From: Leisingera sp. ANG1
Lineage (GTDB): Bacteria; Pseudomonadota; Alphaproteobacteria; Rhodobacterales; Rhodobacteraceae
Length of the DNA stretch: 64,000 nucleotides
Assembly: GCF_000203975.2 (NCBI RefSeq)
Contig: NZ_AFCF02000014.1
Span: 1-64,000 of the forward strand
Direction of reading: 5' to 3'
The notes beneath the pieces are model-generated. The model was not told where the DNA came from and searched no databases. It saw only the letters and a list, made by a program, of their open reading frames with translations. The translations under genes and the position numbers were made by a program. This document shows, piece by piece, positions 19,174 to 27,608 of the stretch (the stretch's first letter is position 1; every line of letters begins with the position of its first letter).

Positions 19174-20250
19174 TCAGTGCGGGAAAGGCCACAGTCTCAG
19201 TTTCTCCTTGGCGACGCGCCACAGCTGCGCCATGCCGTGCGGTTCCGCGATCAGGAAGACGATGATCAGCGCCCCCACAATCACCAGCTGGAAATGCGCC
19301 ACGATATCGGTGGGCCAATTCAGAAGATCGACGCCAACCACCTTGAGGATCACCGGCAGCAGCACCAGGAAGGCCGCACCTGCGAAGGATCCGAAGATCG
19401 ACCCCAGCCCGCCCAGGATCACCATGAACAGCACCAGGAACGATTTCTGGATGCCGAAGGCTTCGCCAACCTCGACCGCGCCCAGGTACACGGCAAAGAA
19501 CAGCGCGCCGGAGATGCCGATGAAGAAGCCGGAGACCGCAAAGGCCGTCAGTTTCGCTTTCAGCGGGTTCACCCCGATGATTTCGGCAGCGATATCCATG
19601 TCGCGGATCGCCATCCAGGTCCGGCCCACGGTGCCGCGGGTCAGGTTGCGGGCAATCAGCGCGCAGACCGTCAGGAAGATCAGGCAGAACAGATAGGTGG
19701 CCCAGGCCGGCGCATTGGGACCGGTGATGATGATGCCGAAGGTGTCACGCTCCGGCGCGTTGATCTGGCCCGAGGCGGAATAGTTGTAGAACCACGGCAC
19801 CCGGTTGAACAGCCACACCAGGAAGAACTGCGCCGCCAGCGTCGCCACCGCCAGGTAGAACCCCTTGATGCGCAGGGACGGCAGGCCGAACAGCACACAG
19901 ACAAACGCGGTGATACCGCCCGCCAGGATCACATGGATGAACATGCTGACTTCCGGGAAGGCGGTCATCAGCTTGTAGCAGGCATAGGCGCCCACCGCCA
20001 TGAACCCGCCGGTGCCAAGGCTGACCTGCCCGCAGTAGCCGACCAGGATGTTCAGCCCGATCGCCGCGATCGAATAGATCAGGAAGGGCAGCAGGATCGC
20101 ATTTGCCCAGTAGTCATTGATCAGGAAGGGGATAAGGCCAAAGGCCACCGCCAGCACCACATAGTACCGGTAACGGTCGAACTTGATCGGAAACGTCTGG
20201 CTGTCATCGGCATAGGAGACTTTGAAATCCCCGGCTTCACGGTAGAACAT
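19174..20250 (-). CDS. livM: branched-chain-type ABC transporter permease LivM
   Basis: 358 residues, about nine or ten membrane helices. Family landmarks are GLNILVGYCGQVSLGTGGFMAVGAY and the late cytoplasmic segment RDMDIAAEIIGVNPLKAKLTAFAVSGF, the EAA-like loop that contacts the ATPases. It forms the translocation path with LivH. A soluble stretch of about 20 residues precedes the first helix. It lies between a small membrane-protein gene and the binding-protein gene on the same strand. Confidence 0.93.
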   Translation of the reverse strand: MFYREAGDFKVSYADDSQTFPIKFDRYRYYVVLAVAFGLIPFLINDYWANAILLPFLIYSIAAIGLNILVGYCGQVSLGTGGFMAVGAYACYKLMTAFPEVSMFIHVILAGGITAFVCVLFGLPSLRIKGFYLAVATLAAQFFLVWLFNRVPWFYNYSASGQINAPERDTFGIIITGPNAPAWATYLFCLIFLTVCALIARNLTRGTVGRTWMAIRDMDIAAEIIGVNPLKAKLTAFAVSGFFIGISGALFFAVYLGAVEVGEAFGIQKSFLVLFMVILGGLGSIFGSFAGAAFLVLLPVILKVVGVDLLNWPTDIVAHFQLVIVGALIIVFLIAEPHGMAQLWRVAKEKLRLWPFPH

Positions 20251-20324
20251 GTCTCAGATGCTCCCTTTCTGTTGCGCGTTGACACTCTTGCCTGCGCGGA
20301 TACTGTTGCTGGTTGCTGCGGCGC

Positions 20325-20588
20325 TCATTCGATTTGCCCCCACTGGGCCTGCGCCGCGTCGCGCTGATCGCGCGTCATCCGGTTCGAAGGTTTGGCATAG
20401 CCGCTGCGCTCGCTGCCGCGCACCAGCCGCAAATAGGCGATGATGCCGGTAATCAGCCCGGCCGAGGCCAAGAGCGCCGCAGTCACCATCTGGGTTTCGC
20501 TGTAGCTTTCCGCCGTCAGCGCCAGATAGCCGAAGGCCCAGAAACCGGCCCAGGCAATCACGTTGATGACGGCGATCAGCTTGGTCAT
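20325..20588 (-). CDS. small two-helix membrane protein within the liv operon
   Basis: 87 residues with two predicted membrane helices (about 4-26 and 35-56), then a basic soluble tail RLVRGSERSGYAKPSNRMTRDQRDAAQAQWGQIE. It sits on the operon strand 74 bases before livM. No family recognised with certainty. Position suggests an accessory of the transporter; alternatively an unrelated passenger. Confidence 0.7.
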   Translation of the reverse strand: MTKLIAVINVIAWAGFWAFGYLALTAESYSETQMVTAALLASAGLITGIIAYLRLVRGSERSGYAKPSNRMTRDQRDAAQAQWGQIE

Positions 20589-20681
20589 ACCGCACCCCCG
20601 GCGTTAACCACTTTGTCAGATTTCCCGGCTTGGACACATTTTGCCCACTTCTTTGTGGAACCCTGTTCGCGGGTAGAGTGA

Positions 20682-21023
20682 GTGGAACAAATGACCGTGA
20701 TTTTCGAGGAAATCCGGCGGCTGGAGGCCGCGCGGAAGAAGGGTGACATATCCGAGGCCGAATTTGCCAAGGCCAAGGGCCGGCTGCTGGAAACGGTGGA
20801 AGACGCAACCGTGCTGCCGCCCTTTGAGTTCGAACCGCCGCGGCGGCAGGCTGCCAATACCGGCCCCGGCCCCTGGGGGACGGTGCTGATCGGGCTCTTG
20901 ATGGCCGCCCTGCTGACCTTTGTGGCCGGGCAGTTGATCGGCAACATCACCATCGCCTTCACTCTGGTCGCCACGGTCTGCGCCGCCATCGTTGTCGCCG
21001 CCTTCCGCCGGCTCGAGGGCTGA
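20682..21023 (+). CDS. small membrane protein with SHOCT-like N terminus, opposite to the liv operon
   Basis: 113 residues from GTG at 20682, or 110 from ATG at 20691; neither has a strong ribosome site. The N terminus EEIRRLEAARKKGDISEAEFAKAKGRLL matches the short helical SHOCT pattern (leucine, glycine-x-isoleucine-threonine/serine-x-x-E-F). Two membrane helices follow (about 65-85 and 88-106). It is encoded opposite the liv genes between livH and the 87-residue protein, so its transcription would oppose the operon. Function unknown. Confidence 0.65.
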   Translation: MEQMTVIFEEIRRLEAARKKGDISEAEFAKAKGRLLETVEDATVLPPFEFEPPRRQAANTGPGPWGTVLIGLLMAALLTFVAGQLIGNITIAFTLVATVCAAIVVAAFRRLEG

Positions 21024-21050
21024 GTGTTCCCGGAGCAGATCATATGAGCC

Positions 21051-22037
21051 TCAGACCCGTTCAATGATCTTCTCCCCGAACAGACCCTGCGGACGGAACA
21101 CCAGGAACAACAGCGCCAGCACATAGGCAAACCAGTTCTCAGTCGCGCCGCCCACCAGCGGGCCAACCGCGAATTCGAACAGTTTCTCGCCCACACCGAT
21201 GATCAGGCCGCCAACAATCGCGCCGGGGATCGAGGTGAAGCCGCCCAGCATCAGCACCGGCAGCGCCTTCAGCGCGATCAGCGACAGTGAGAACTGCACG
21301 CCGGACTTGGTGCCCCAGACGATGCCCGCAACCAGCGCCACGAAACCTGCGACCGACCACACCAGAACCCAGATGAAGTTCAGCGAGATGCCGACCGACA
21401 GCGCCGCCTGGTGGTCATCCGCAACCGCGCGCATCGCCCGGCCCTGCTTGGTGTACTGGCTGAAGGCCACCAGGCCCGCCACCAAGAGCGCCGCGATCAC
21501 CGTCGCCACGATATCCAGATTGTCGATAAAGAAACCGTAGCCGAAGATGTTGAAGGTGGTCTCGTCGATCCACAGGTTGATGCCCTGCGGCAGGCCGACG
21601 TCCAGCGTCTTGATCTCGGAGCCCCACATCAGATCGGCGACGCCTTCCAGGAAGTAGGCCAGCCCGATGGTGGCCATGAACAGGATGATCGGCTCCTGCC
21701 CGACCAGATGCTTCATCACCAGCACTTGCACCAGCCAGGCCAGCAGCACCATCACCGCGACCGTCAGGGCAATCGCAACGACGCCAGGAACATTCCATCC
21801 GAAGTGGGTGACATGGCCGCCAAAGACCGCGTTGATCAGATGCGAAAACGGCACCTGCCCTTGCATGATCCCCACCAGCGTCATCGCCGCAAACAGCGCC
21901 AGAACACCCTGGGCATAGTTGAAGATGCCGGAAGCCTTGTAGATCAGGACAAACCCCAGCGCGACCAGCGCATAGAGAACGCCCGCCATCAGGCCATTGA
22001 GCGTCACTTCCATCGCAAAGACGAGTTGTTCGGGCAT
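21051..22037 (-). CDS. livH: branched-chain-type ABC transporter permease LivH
   Basis: 328 residues from the ATG at 22037 (AGGAGAGCCTCTA upstream), beginning MPEQLVFAMEVTLNGLMAGVLYALVALG. About eight helices and the coupling loop RAVADDHQAALSVGISLNFIWVLVW identify the family. It pairs with LivM in the membrane. Its stop is 28 bases from the end of the convergent small plus-strand gene. Confidence 0.93.
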   Translation of the reverse strand: MPEQLVFAMEVTLNGLMAGVLYALVALGFVLIYKASGIFNYAQGVLALFAAMTLVGIMQGQVPFSHLINAVFGGHVTHFGWNVPGVVAIALTVAVMVLLAWLVQVLVMKHLVGQEPIILFMATIGLAYFLEGVADLMWGSEIKTLDVGLPQGINLWIDETTFNIFGYGFFIDNLDIVATVIAALLVAGLVAFSQYTKQGRAMRAVADDHQAALSVGISLNFIWVLVWSVAGFVALVAGIVWGTKSGVQFSLSLIALKALPVLMLGGFTSIPGAIVGGLIIGVGEKLFEFAVGPLVGGATENWFAYVLALLFLVFRPQGLFGEKIIERV

Positions 22038-22069
22038 TAGAGGCTCTCCTCGGAATTCTGCGCTGCGGC

Positions 22070-22101
22070 GGTGCACAGGAGGTGCACAGGGGGTGTACGG
22101 G
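22070..22101. repeat. short tandem repeat in the livG-livH spacer
   Basis: GGTGCACAGGA (22070-22080), GGTGCACAGGG (22081-22091) and GGTGTACGGG (22092-22101) are consecutive units, the third degenerate. Expansion or contraction would alter only the untranslated spacer between livG and livH. Confidence 0.6.
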
Positions 22102-22139
22102 TGTCACCCTGCCGGCGGCGGGTGTTGCTGCATTGCAAC

Positions 22140-22958
22140 TCAGTCATGGCTGACCCCCAGGTAGGCGTCGATCACATCCTGGTTATTGCGCACCTCATCC
22201 GGGGTGCCATCACCAATTTTCTTGCCGTAATCCATCACCACGACCCGGTCGGAAAGGTCCATCACAACGCCCATGTCGTGCTCGATCAGGGCGATGGTGG
22301 TGCCGAACTCATCGTTCACATCCAGGATGAAGCGGGACATGTCCTCCTTCTCCTCGACGTTCATGCCGGCCATCGGTTCGTCCAGCAGCAAAAGCTTCGG
22401 TTCCGCCGCCAGCGCCCGCGCCAGTTCGACCCGTTTCTTCAGGCCATAGGGCAGCCGCGCAACAGGGGTCTTGCGGATGTGCTGGATCTCCAGAAAGTCG
22501 ATGATCCGCTCCACCACTTCGCGGTTCTCGGTCTCTTCGGCCTCGGCCTTCCCCTTCCACAGGGCCTGCGAAAACAAGCCTGTTTTCATATAGTTAAGGC
22601 GGCCCGTCATAACGTTGTCCAGAACGCTCATACCTTCGAACAACGCGATGTTCTGGAAGGTGCGGGCGATGCCCTGGCGCGCCACCTCATAGGGGCGCAT
22701 CGGCGGGCGTTTCTTGCCGTGGAACAGCACTTCGCCTTCCTGCGGCACATAGAAGCCGGAGATCACATTCAGCATCGACGACTTGCCGGCACCGTTCGGG
22801 CCAATGATCGCGCGGATCTCGCCCTCGCGGATGTCAAAGGAGATGTCCTGGATCGCCACCACACCGCCAAAGCGCAGGGTGATGTTCTTCATCTCCATCA
22901 CCACACCGCCGATGGTGCGGCCGTCGTCAGTCACATAGCTTAAGGAATTGTCAAGCAT
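22140..22958 (-). CDS. livG: branched-chain-type ABC transporter ATPase LivG
   Basis: 272 residues from the ATG at 22958. GGAGG is eight bases upstream of it, while an ATG five codons earlier contains that same ribosome site and so is unlikely. Walker A is GPNGAGKSS, the signature region is LPYGLKKRVELARAL, and Walker B is LLLDEPMAGM. It energises the transporter together with LivF. An N-terminal extension MLDNSLSYVTDDGRTIGGVV precedes the first strand. Divergent from a small plus-strand gene. Confidence 0.93.
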   Translation of the reverse strand: MLDNSLSYVTDDGRTIGGVVMEMKNITLRFGGVVAIQDISFDIREGEIRAIIGPNGAGKSSMLNVISGFYVPQEGEVLFHGKKRPPMRPYEVARQGIARTFQNIALFEGMSVLDNVMTGRLNYMKTGLFSQALWKGKAEAEETENREVVERIIDFLEIQHIRKTPVARLPYGLKKRVELARALAAEPKLLLLDEPMAGMNVEEKEDMSRFILDVNDEFGTTIALIEHDMGVVMDLSDRVVVMDYGKKIGDGTPDEVRNNQDVIDAYLGVSHD

Positions 22959-23046
22959 AACAACGGCCTCCATATTTCTGCCGCATAGAAATTTTAAGAT
23001 TTCCATGCGATACTTGTTCAAAACGAGCAGCAAGGAGATCGACGTT

Positions 23047-23232
23047 ATGTTCGGCGAACTTGAGCATTCCTGCCTTCTGAAGATGGCACTTGAATGCAAG
23101 CAAATGGGCCTCAGCCAATCCGAAAGCCTGGCCTCCATCATGGAGCAGACTCACGGGTTCAGCTCCCCCTTCAAGATCCAGCAGGTGGTCAACACGGCCT
23201 ACAATCCCGGCCTCAACCCCGACCTGATCTGA
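23047..23232 (+). CDS. small hypothetical protein between livG and the acyl-CoA ligase
   Basis: 61 residues (MFGELEHSCLLKMALECKQM and onward, ending NPGLNPDLI). AAGGAG lies nine bases before the ATG, the best evidence it is real. The chain is mildly helical with two cysteines and no membrane segment or known motif. It is on the opposite strand to the flanking livG and ligase genes, interrupting the operon. It could be a short regulatory protein or a spurious frame in a promoter region. Confidence 0.45.
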   Translation: MFGELEHSCLLKMALECKQMGLSQSESLASIMEQTHGFSSPFKIQQVVNTAYNPGLNPDLI

Positions 23233-23285
23233 GGGTGACCCGGCCTGCCCGGCACGGGGCAGGAAATTATCCGGTGAAACGTGCA

Positions 23286-25259
23286 TCATTCCGCGGCCAC
23301 CTTGTGAACCGCTCCCGGTTTCACGTCCGCGTCGACAATGGTCAGCGTCGCTTTGATCGAACCCTTGCGGCCGTCCTCATAGGTCACTTCCGTCACTGTC
23401 GAGACCTTTTCCGAGCCGTCGTACAGCGCGGTAATGATGTCGTCGAACTTCTCTTCCACGATGCGGCGGCGCACCTTGCGGGTACGGGTCATTTCACCGT
23501 CATCGGCATCCAGTTCCTTGTGCAGCACCACAAAGCGGTGCACTTGGCAGCCCGACAGCATCGGGTCCTCCGCCACTGACTTATTCACCGCCGTGACATG
23601 CGACCGGATGGTCTCCAGCACCTTCGGATGACCTGCCAGCTCCTGATAGGAGGCATAGGCGATATTGTTGCGTTCCGCCCAGTTACCCACGGCCGTCAGG
23701 TCGATGTTGATGAAAGCCACACAGCGGTCGCGGCCATTGCCAAACAGCACCGCTTCCAGAATGTCCGGATAGAACTTCAGCTTGTTTTCCACATACTTGG
23801 GCGCAAACATGCTGCCGTCGGCCATCTTGCCCACGTCCTTGGCGCGGTCGATGATCCGCAGATGGCCGGAGCCTTCCTCGAAGAAGCCCGCATCGCCGGT
23901 GGCAACCCAGCCCTCAGCATCCTTGGTTGAGGCGGTGGAGTCCGGGTTGTTGAAGTATTCAACAAAGGTGCCGGGCGAGCGGTAGTGGATCTCGCCGCTG
24001 TCGTCGATCTTGATCTCGACCTCCGGCGCCGGCACGCCAACGGTGTCGGCCCGCACCTCGCCATCCGGCTGGACGGTGATGAACACGGTGGCCTCGGTCT
24101 GGCCGTAAAGCTGTTTCAGGTTGATGCCCAGCGAGCGGTAGAAATCAAAGATCTCTGGCCCGATCGCCTCGCCGGCGGTGTAGCCCACACGGATGCGGCC
24201 ATAGCCCAGCGTATCCTTCAGCGGGCCATAGACCAGCACATTGCCCAGCGCGTATTTCAGCCGGTCCATCAGGCCCACAGGGCGGCCATCCAGAATGTCG
24301 CCGCCGACTTTCTTGGCGTGCGCCAGGAAGTGGTGGAACATCTTGCGCTTCAGGGCGCCTGCGTCCTCCATCCGGATCATCACATTGGTCAGCTGGCCTT
24401 CGAACACCCGCGGCGGCGCAAAGAAATAGGTCGGCCCGATCTCGCGCAGGTCGGTCATCATGGTGTCCTGGCTTTCCGGGCAGTTCACGCAGAAGCCGCA
24501 CCAGTAGGCCTGGCCGATCGAGAAGATGAAGTCGCCCACCCAGGCCATCGGCAGGTAGGAGAGAATGTTTTCGCCTTGGGTCAGATGATCGAACTCTGAA
24601 GAGTTCTTGGCGCTTTGGATCACGTTGCGGTTCGACAGCACCACGCCCTTGGGCTTGCCGGTGGTGCCGGAGGTATAGAGCATCACGCAAGTGCTGTCGT
24701 AGTCCAGCTTGGCCTGGCGCGACTGCAGCTCACCGATCAGCTCATCATGGGCGGCGCGGCCCTGATCCTGAATGTGGCTGAACTGGTGCAGCTGGGTGTG
24801 GTCGTATTTCCGCATGCCGCGCGGATCGAGATAGATCATATGCTCGAACTGGTGCAGCTGATCCTGGATCTCGATCACCTTGTCGGCCTGCTCCTGATCG
24901 CCAACGATCACAAATCGCGCGCCGCAGTGACCCAGCACATAGGCCATCTCCTCGGCTACCGCGTCCTGATAGAGCGGCACCGGCACAGCGCCCACCGCTT
25001 GAGCGGCAACCATCGACCAGTAGAGATAGGGACGGTTGCGGCCGATGATGGCGACGAAATCGCCCTCCCTCACGCCAAGGTTGATAAGGCCCAGCGCCAG
25101 CGCCTCGATTTCCTTTGCCGTTTCGGACCAGGTCCAGCATTGCCAAATGCCGAATTCCTTTTCCCGGTAGGCCGGCGCATCCCCGAATTGCGCCGCATTG
25201 CGTTGAAGCAGCGCCGGCAGGGATTGCATACCCTGGGCGCCCGTCTGCATCTGAGCCAA
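23286..25259 (-). CDS. long-chain-type acyl-CoA ligase (AMP-binding), first gene of the liv cluster
   Basis: 657 residues. The ATP-binding loop is LYTSGTTGKPKGV; further landmarks are GYTAGEAIGPEIFDF, YGQTEATVFI, TGDAGFFEEG and IDRAKDVGK. Size and the AxRR-like spacing place it with the large FadD15/bubblegum-like ligases often adjacent to liv-type transporters. It activates a carboxylic acid to its CoA ester. It opens the minus-strand series ending with a second, unrelated ligase. The transported acid is not identifiable from sequence alone. Confidence 0.9.
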   Translation of the reverse strand: MAQMQTGAQGMQSLPALLQRNAAQFGDAPAYREKEFGIWQCWTWSETAKEIEALALGLINLGVREGDFVAIIGRNRPYLYWSMVAAQAVGAVPVPLYQDAVAEEMAYVLGHCGARFVIVGDQEQADKVIEIQDQLHQFEHMIYLDPRGMRKYDHTQLHQFSHIQDQGRAAHDELIGELQSRQAKLDYDSTCVMLYTSGTTGKPKGVVLSNRNVIQSAKNSSEFDHLTQGENILSYLPMAWVGDFIFSIGQAYWCGFCVNCPESQDTMMTDLREIGPTYFFAPPRVFEGQLTNVMIRMEDAGALKRKMFHHFLAHAKKVGGDILDGRPVGLMDRLKYALGNVLVYGPLKDTLGYGRIRVGYTAGEAIGPEIFDFYRSLGINLKQLYGQTEATVFITVQPDGEVRADTVGVPAPEVEIKIDDSGEIHYRSPGTFVEYFNNPDSTASTKDAEGWVATGDAGFFEEGSGHLRIIDRAKDVGKMADGSMFAPKYVENKLKFYPDILEAVLFGNGRDRCVAFINIDLTAVGNWAERNNIAYASYQELAGHPKVLETIRSHVTAVNKSVAEDPMLSGCQVHRFVVLHKELDADDGEMTRTRKVRRRIVEEKFDDIITALYDGSEKVSTVTEVTYEDGRKGSIKATLTIVDADVKPGAVHKVAAE

Positions 25260-25385
25260 CTTTCTCTCCTCCCTTTCCGGCGTTACTGCCGGACTGGCCG
25301 CTGCCCGCGGCTCTGGCCCCGATTAGGGACAGCGGTAGAGTAGCCCGTCAACTTTTTCCTGATGTTTTCCCAAATCTTACGAATT

Positions 25386-25422
25386 GTAACAGCCCGTTTC
25401 GCCTTATTTTTAAGGCTGTTAC
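25386..25422. promoter_or_regulatory. inverted repeat GTAACAGCC / GGCTGTTAC
   Basis: Perfect nine-base arms at 25386-25394 and 25414-25422, 19 bases apart. A further GTAACAG occurs at 25467. It lies about 130 bases upstream of the acyl-CoA ligase start, a reasonable place for an operator controlling the liv cluster. Confidence 0.4.
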
Positions 25423-25451
25423 GCTAGCCTCCGTAAGGTTGCATGAGCGAA

Positions 25452-25468
25452 ACCTTGCAGCGCAAGGT
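25452..25468. promoter_or_regulatory. inverted repeat ACCTTGC-AGC-GCAAGGT
   Basis: Seven-base perfect arms around AGC, 30 bases from the preceding repeat. No T tract follows on either strand, so an operator is more likely than a terminator. Confidence 0.35.
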
Positions 25469-25706
25469 AACAGTCCGCCCGCATTCGCGCGGGATACGAA
25501 CGAATGGACAGTGTTTCGAATCAAGCTTTACTGGTGGATTTATGAAACTTTTGATCAGCCTGCCTACCGCTGAGAAACGGCACCCAAAAACTTTCAACAA
25601 CCATAAGGGGATCATTGTCTTAACGCCGCGGCACCGGGACACCCCGCGGCCGAATGGCAATTTGCCCTGAACCTGCCCCGGTGCTAGCCATGATCCGGGG
25701 AGAGCC

Positions 25707-27608
25707 ATGAACCGGACAAGCAAACAACACGCCGCAATGACCACCGCCGGGCTGAACCTGATCGCCCAGGCGCTGTCGATCTATGACAACGACCTGCGGC
25801 TGTCGGTCAGCAACCGGCGCTTTCAGGAAATGTTCAACCTGCCGGACCACCTGGTGCAGCCCGGTGCCTCCTTTGCCGAGACAATCCGTTTTCTCGCTGA
25901 AGCCGGGGAATATGCGCCGGAAAGTGACATAGAGGAGATCGTTCAAAGCCGGGTTGAGCAGGCGCTGGATTTCGTGCCGCATTACCTGGAACGCGAGCGG
26001 CCCAACGGGCAGATGATCTCGATCGAAGGCTCGCCGCTGCCGCAGGGCGGCTGGGTTACGGTCTATACGGATATCACCCGCGCCAAGCGCGCCGAGCAGC
26101 TGCTGCGCACCCGCTCCGAAGAACTGTCGGAGAAACTGATTACCCATACTGAGGAACTGTCCGCCGCCAACCGGCAGCTTGAGGCCGCCAACACCGCACT
26201 GGAAGAGACCAAGCGCCAGCTGACGGAAATTGAGGGCCGCACCCGCCTGACAACGGAAATGATGCCTGCCCATATCGCCCATGTGGATGCGGACGGTTAT
26301 TACACCTATACCAACCGCCGCCTCAGTGCAGTGTTTCCGGGGCGCCCGTCGGATATCCTGGGCATGTATATTTCGGATGCATTGGGGGAGGCCGCATTCG
26401 AGCGGATCGAGCCGCATCTGCTGGCCGCCTACAAGGGCGGCAGCCCGGTTTTCGAGTTCACCGAAAGCCACGGCAGCCGCCGCATCAGGGTCGCCTTCAC
26501 CCCTGACCAGCAGGGCGGCGTCTATATCCTGTCTATGGATGTGACCGAGGAAACCCAGGCCCGCGTGGCGCTGCAGCAGGCACGGCGCCGCGAGATGGCG
26601 GCGCAGATGACCAGCGGTCTGGCACATGATTTCTCCAACCTTCTAACCATCATTCTGGGCATGCAGGGCAAGCTGGAGAAAATGGGGCTGGGCGGCGAAG
26701 CCAGCGATCTGGTGCAAGGCACCCTATCTGCAGCGCGGCGTGGCGGGCGGCTGTTGAACCGGATTGCCGAGATGACCAGCCAGCGCACCCTGCGCCCGCA
26801 AGCGACGGATATGCACGCGCTGCTGGACGAACTGAAAGTGCTGGCATCACCTTCGCTGCCGCAAGGACTGGGGCTCAGCATTCTCGACAACCTGCCGGAT
26901 CAGGCGCTGCTGTTGGACGCGGGCAAGCTGCAGGACGCGCTGTTGAACCTTATCCTGAACGCCCGCGACGCTTGCGGCACTTCCGGCCAAATCACGGTCA
27001 GTGCCCACTCGGTCGGCCAGACGTGGGTTGAAATCACCGTCACCGATACTGGCCCTGGTTTTTCGCCGGAAGCACTGGAAAAAGCTCTGAACCCGTTCTT
27101 CACCACCAAGGGCAGCGAGGGCTCCGGCCTAGGCCTGCCGATGGTCTATGACATGGCAAAACTCGCGGGCGGCGACATGCGGATTGGCAACGGCATCAGC
27201 GGTGCCGCGATCACCTTGCGCCTGCCATACCGCCCGGCCCCGGATGCCGGCGGCGGCATGGCGCTGCTGGTTGAAGACAGCGAGGAACTGCGGGCCGCCT
27301 TCCGCGATATGCTGATCGACCTCGGCTATTCGGTGATTGAGGCTGCCAGCGTGGACGAGGCCTGCGCACTGACCGCCGACCTGCCGGACATCGCGCTGGT
27401 GCTATCGGATATCATGCTGGAGGGCAGCGCAACCGGCGTTGATTTGGCCGTCCGGCTCGACGGCTCCGGCCTGCCCTGCATCCTGATGACGTCCTTGCCC
27501 GTCAGCGATCCGCTGTTCCGCAAGGCATTGAAATGCGGTCCGGTTTTGCGCAAACCTTTCACCATCCACCAGCTCTCTGAGCTGATCCAACCGGAGCCCG
27601 CCGTATGA
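25707..27608 (+). CDS. soluble hybrid histidine kinase with two PAS domains and a receiver
   Basis: 633 residues, no membrane segment. Order: PAS (about 17-125, ending VTVYTDITRAKRAEQ), coiled coil (125-178), second PAS (about 182-282), phosphoacceptor helix with His307 in GLAHDFSNLL, ATPase domain with Asn418 (LILNARDA), DTGPG at 447-451 and GSGLGL at 472-477, then a C-terminal receiver with Asp568 (LVLSDIM) and Lys616. It senses an intracellular cue, perhaps through a PAS ligand. The start has GGGGAGA upstream; the stop overlaps the response regulator start (ATGA). Confidence 0.93.
   Translation: MNRTSKQHAAMTTAGLNLIAQALSIYDNDLRLSVSNRRFQEMFNLPDHLVQPGASFAETIRFLAEAGEYAPESDIEEIVQSRVEQALDFVPHYLERERPNGQMISIEGSPLPQGGWVTVYTDITRAKRAEQLLRTRSEELSEKLITHTEELSAANRQLEAANTALEETKRQLTEIEGRTRLTTEMMPAHIAHVDADGYYTYTNRRLSAVFPGRPSDILGMYISDALGEAAFERIEPHLLAAYKGGSPVFEFTESHGSRRIRVAFTPDQQGGVYILSMDVTEETQARVALQQARRREMAAQMTSGLAHDFSNLLTIILGMQGKLEKMGLGGEASDLVQGTLSAARRGGRLLNRIAEMTSQRTLRPQATDMHALLDELKVLASPSLPQGLGLSILDNLPDQALLLDAGKLQDALLNLILNARDACGTSGQITVSAHSVGQTWVEITVTDTGPGFSPEALEKALNPFFTTKGSEGSGLGLPMVYDMAKLAGGDMRIGNGISGAAITLRLPYRPAPDAGGGMALLVEDSEELRAAFRDMLIDLGYSVIEAASVDEACALTADLPDIALVLSDIMLEGSATGVDLAVRLDGSGLPCILMTSLPVSDPLFRKALKCGPVLRKPFTIHQLSELIQPEPAV

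Larger units (their letters stand above)
25260..25706. other. divergent regulatory region between the ligase and the hybrid kinase
   Basis: 447 bases without a convincing gene. A 75-codon frame at 25443-25670 has no ribosome site. The region is AT-rich for this genome between 25330 and 25430 and carries the two inverted repeats listed separately, as expected of promoters for the ligase/liv operon and the kinase. A hairpin GCCGCGG / CCGCGGC lies at 25625-25650. Confidence 0.6.

Noticed and set aside
17588-19696. 702-codon plus-strand frame across the binding-protein gene
   Set aside because: Antisense to livF, the binding protein and livM; no coding signature of its own.
20585-21196. 203-codon minus-strand frame opposite the SHOCT-like gene
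   Set aside because: Low-complexity, Arg/Ser-rich and without a ribosome site; the plus-strand frame has a clear domain and helices instead.
22070-22101. Start of a CRISPR array
   Set aside because: Units of 10-11 bases are directly adjacent without spacers; no other array-like pattern was found in the window.
25443-25670. 75-codon frame before the hybrid kinase
   Set aside because: No ribosome site, no domain, and it overlaps apparent regulatory repeats.
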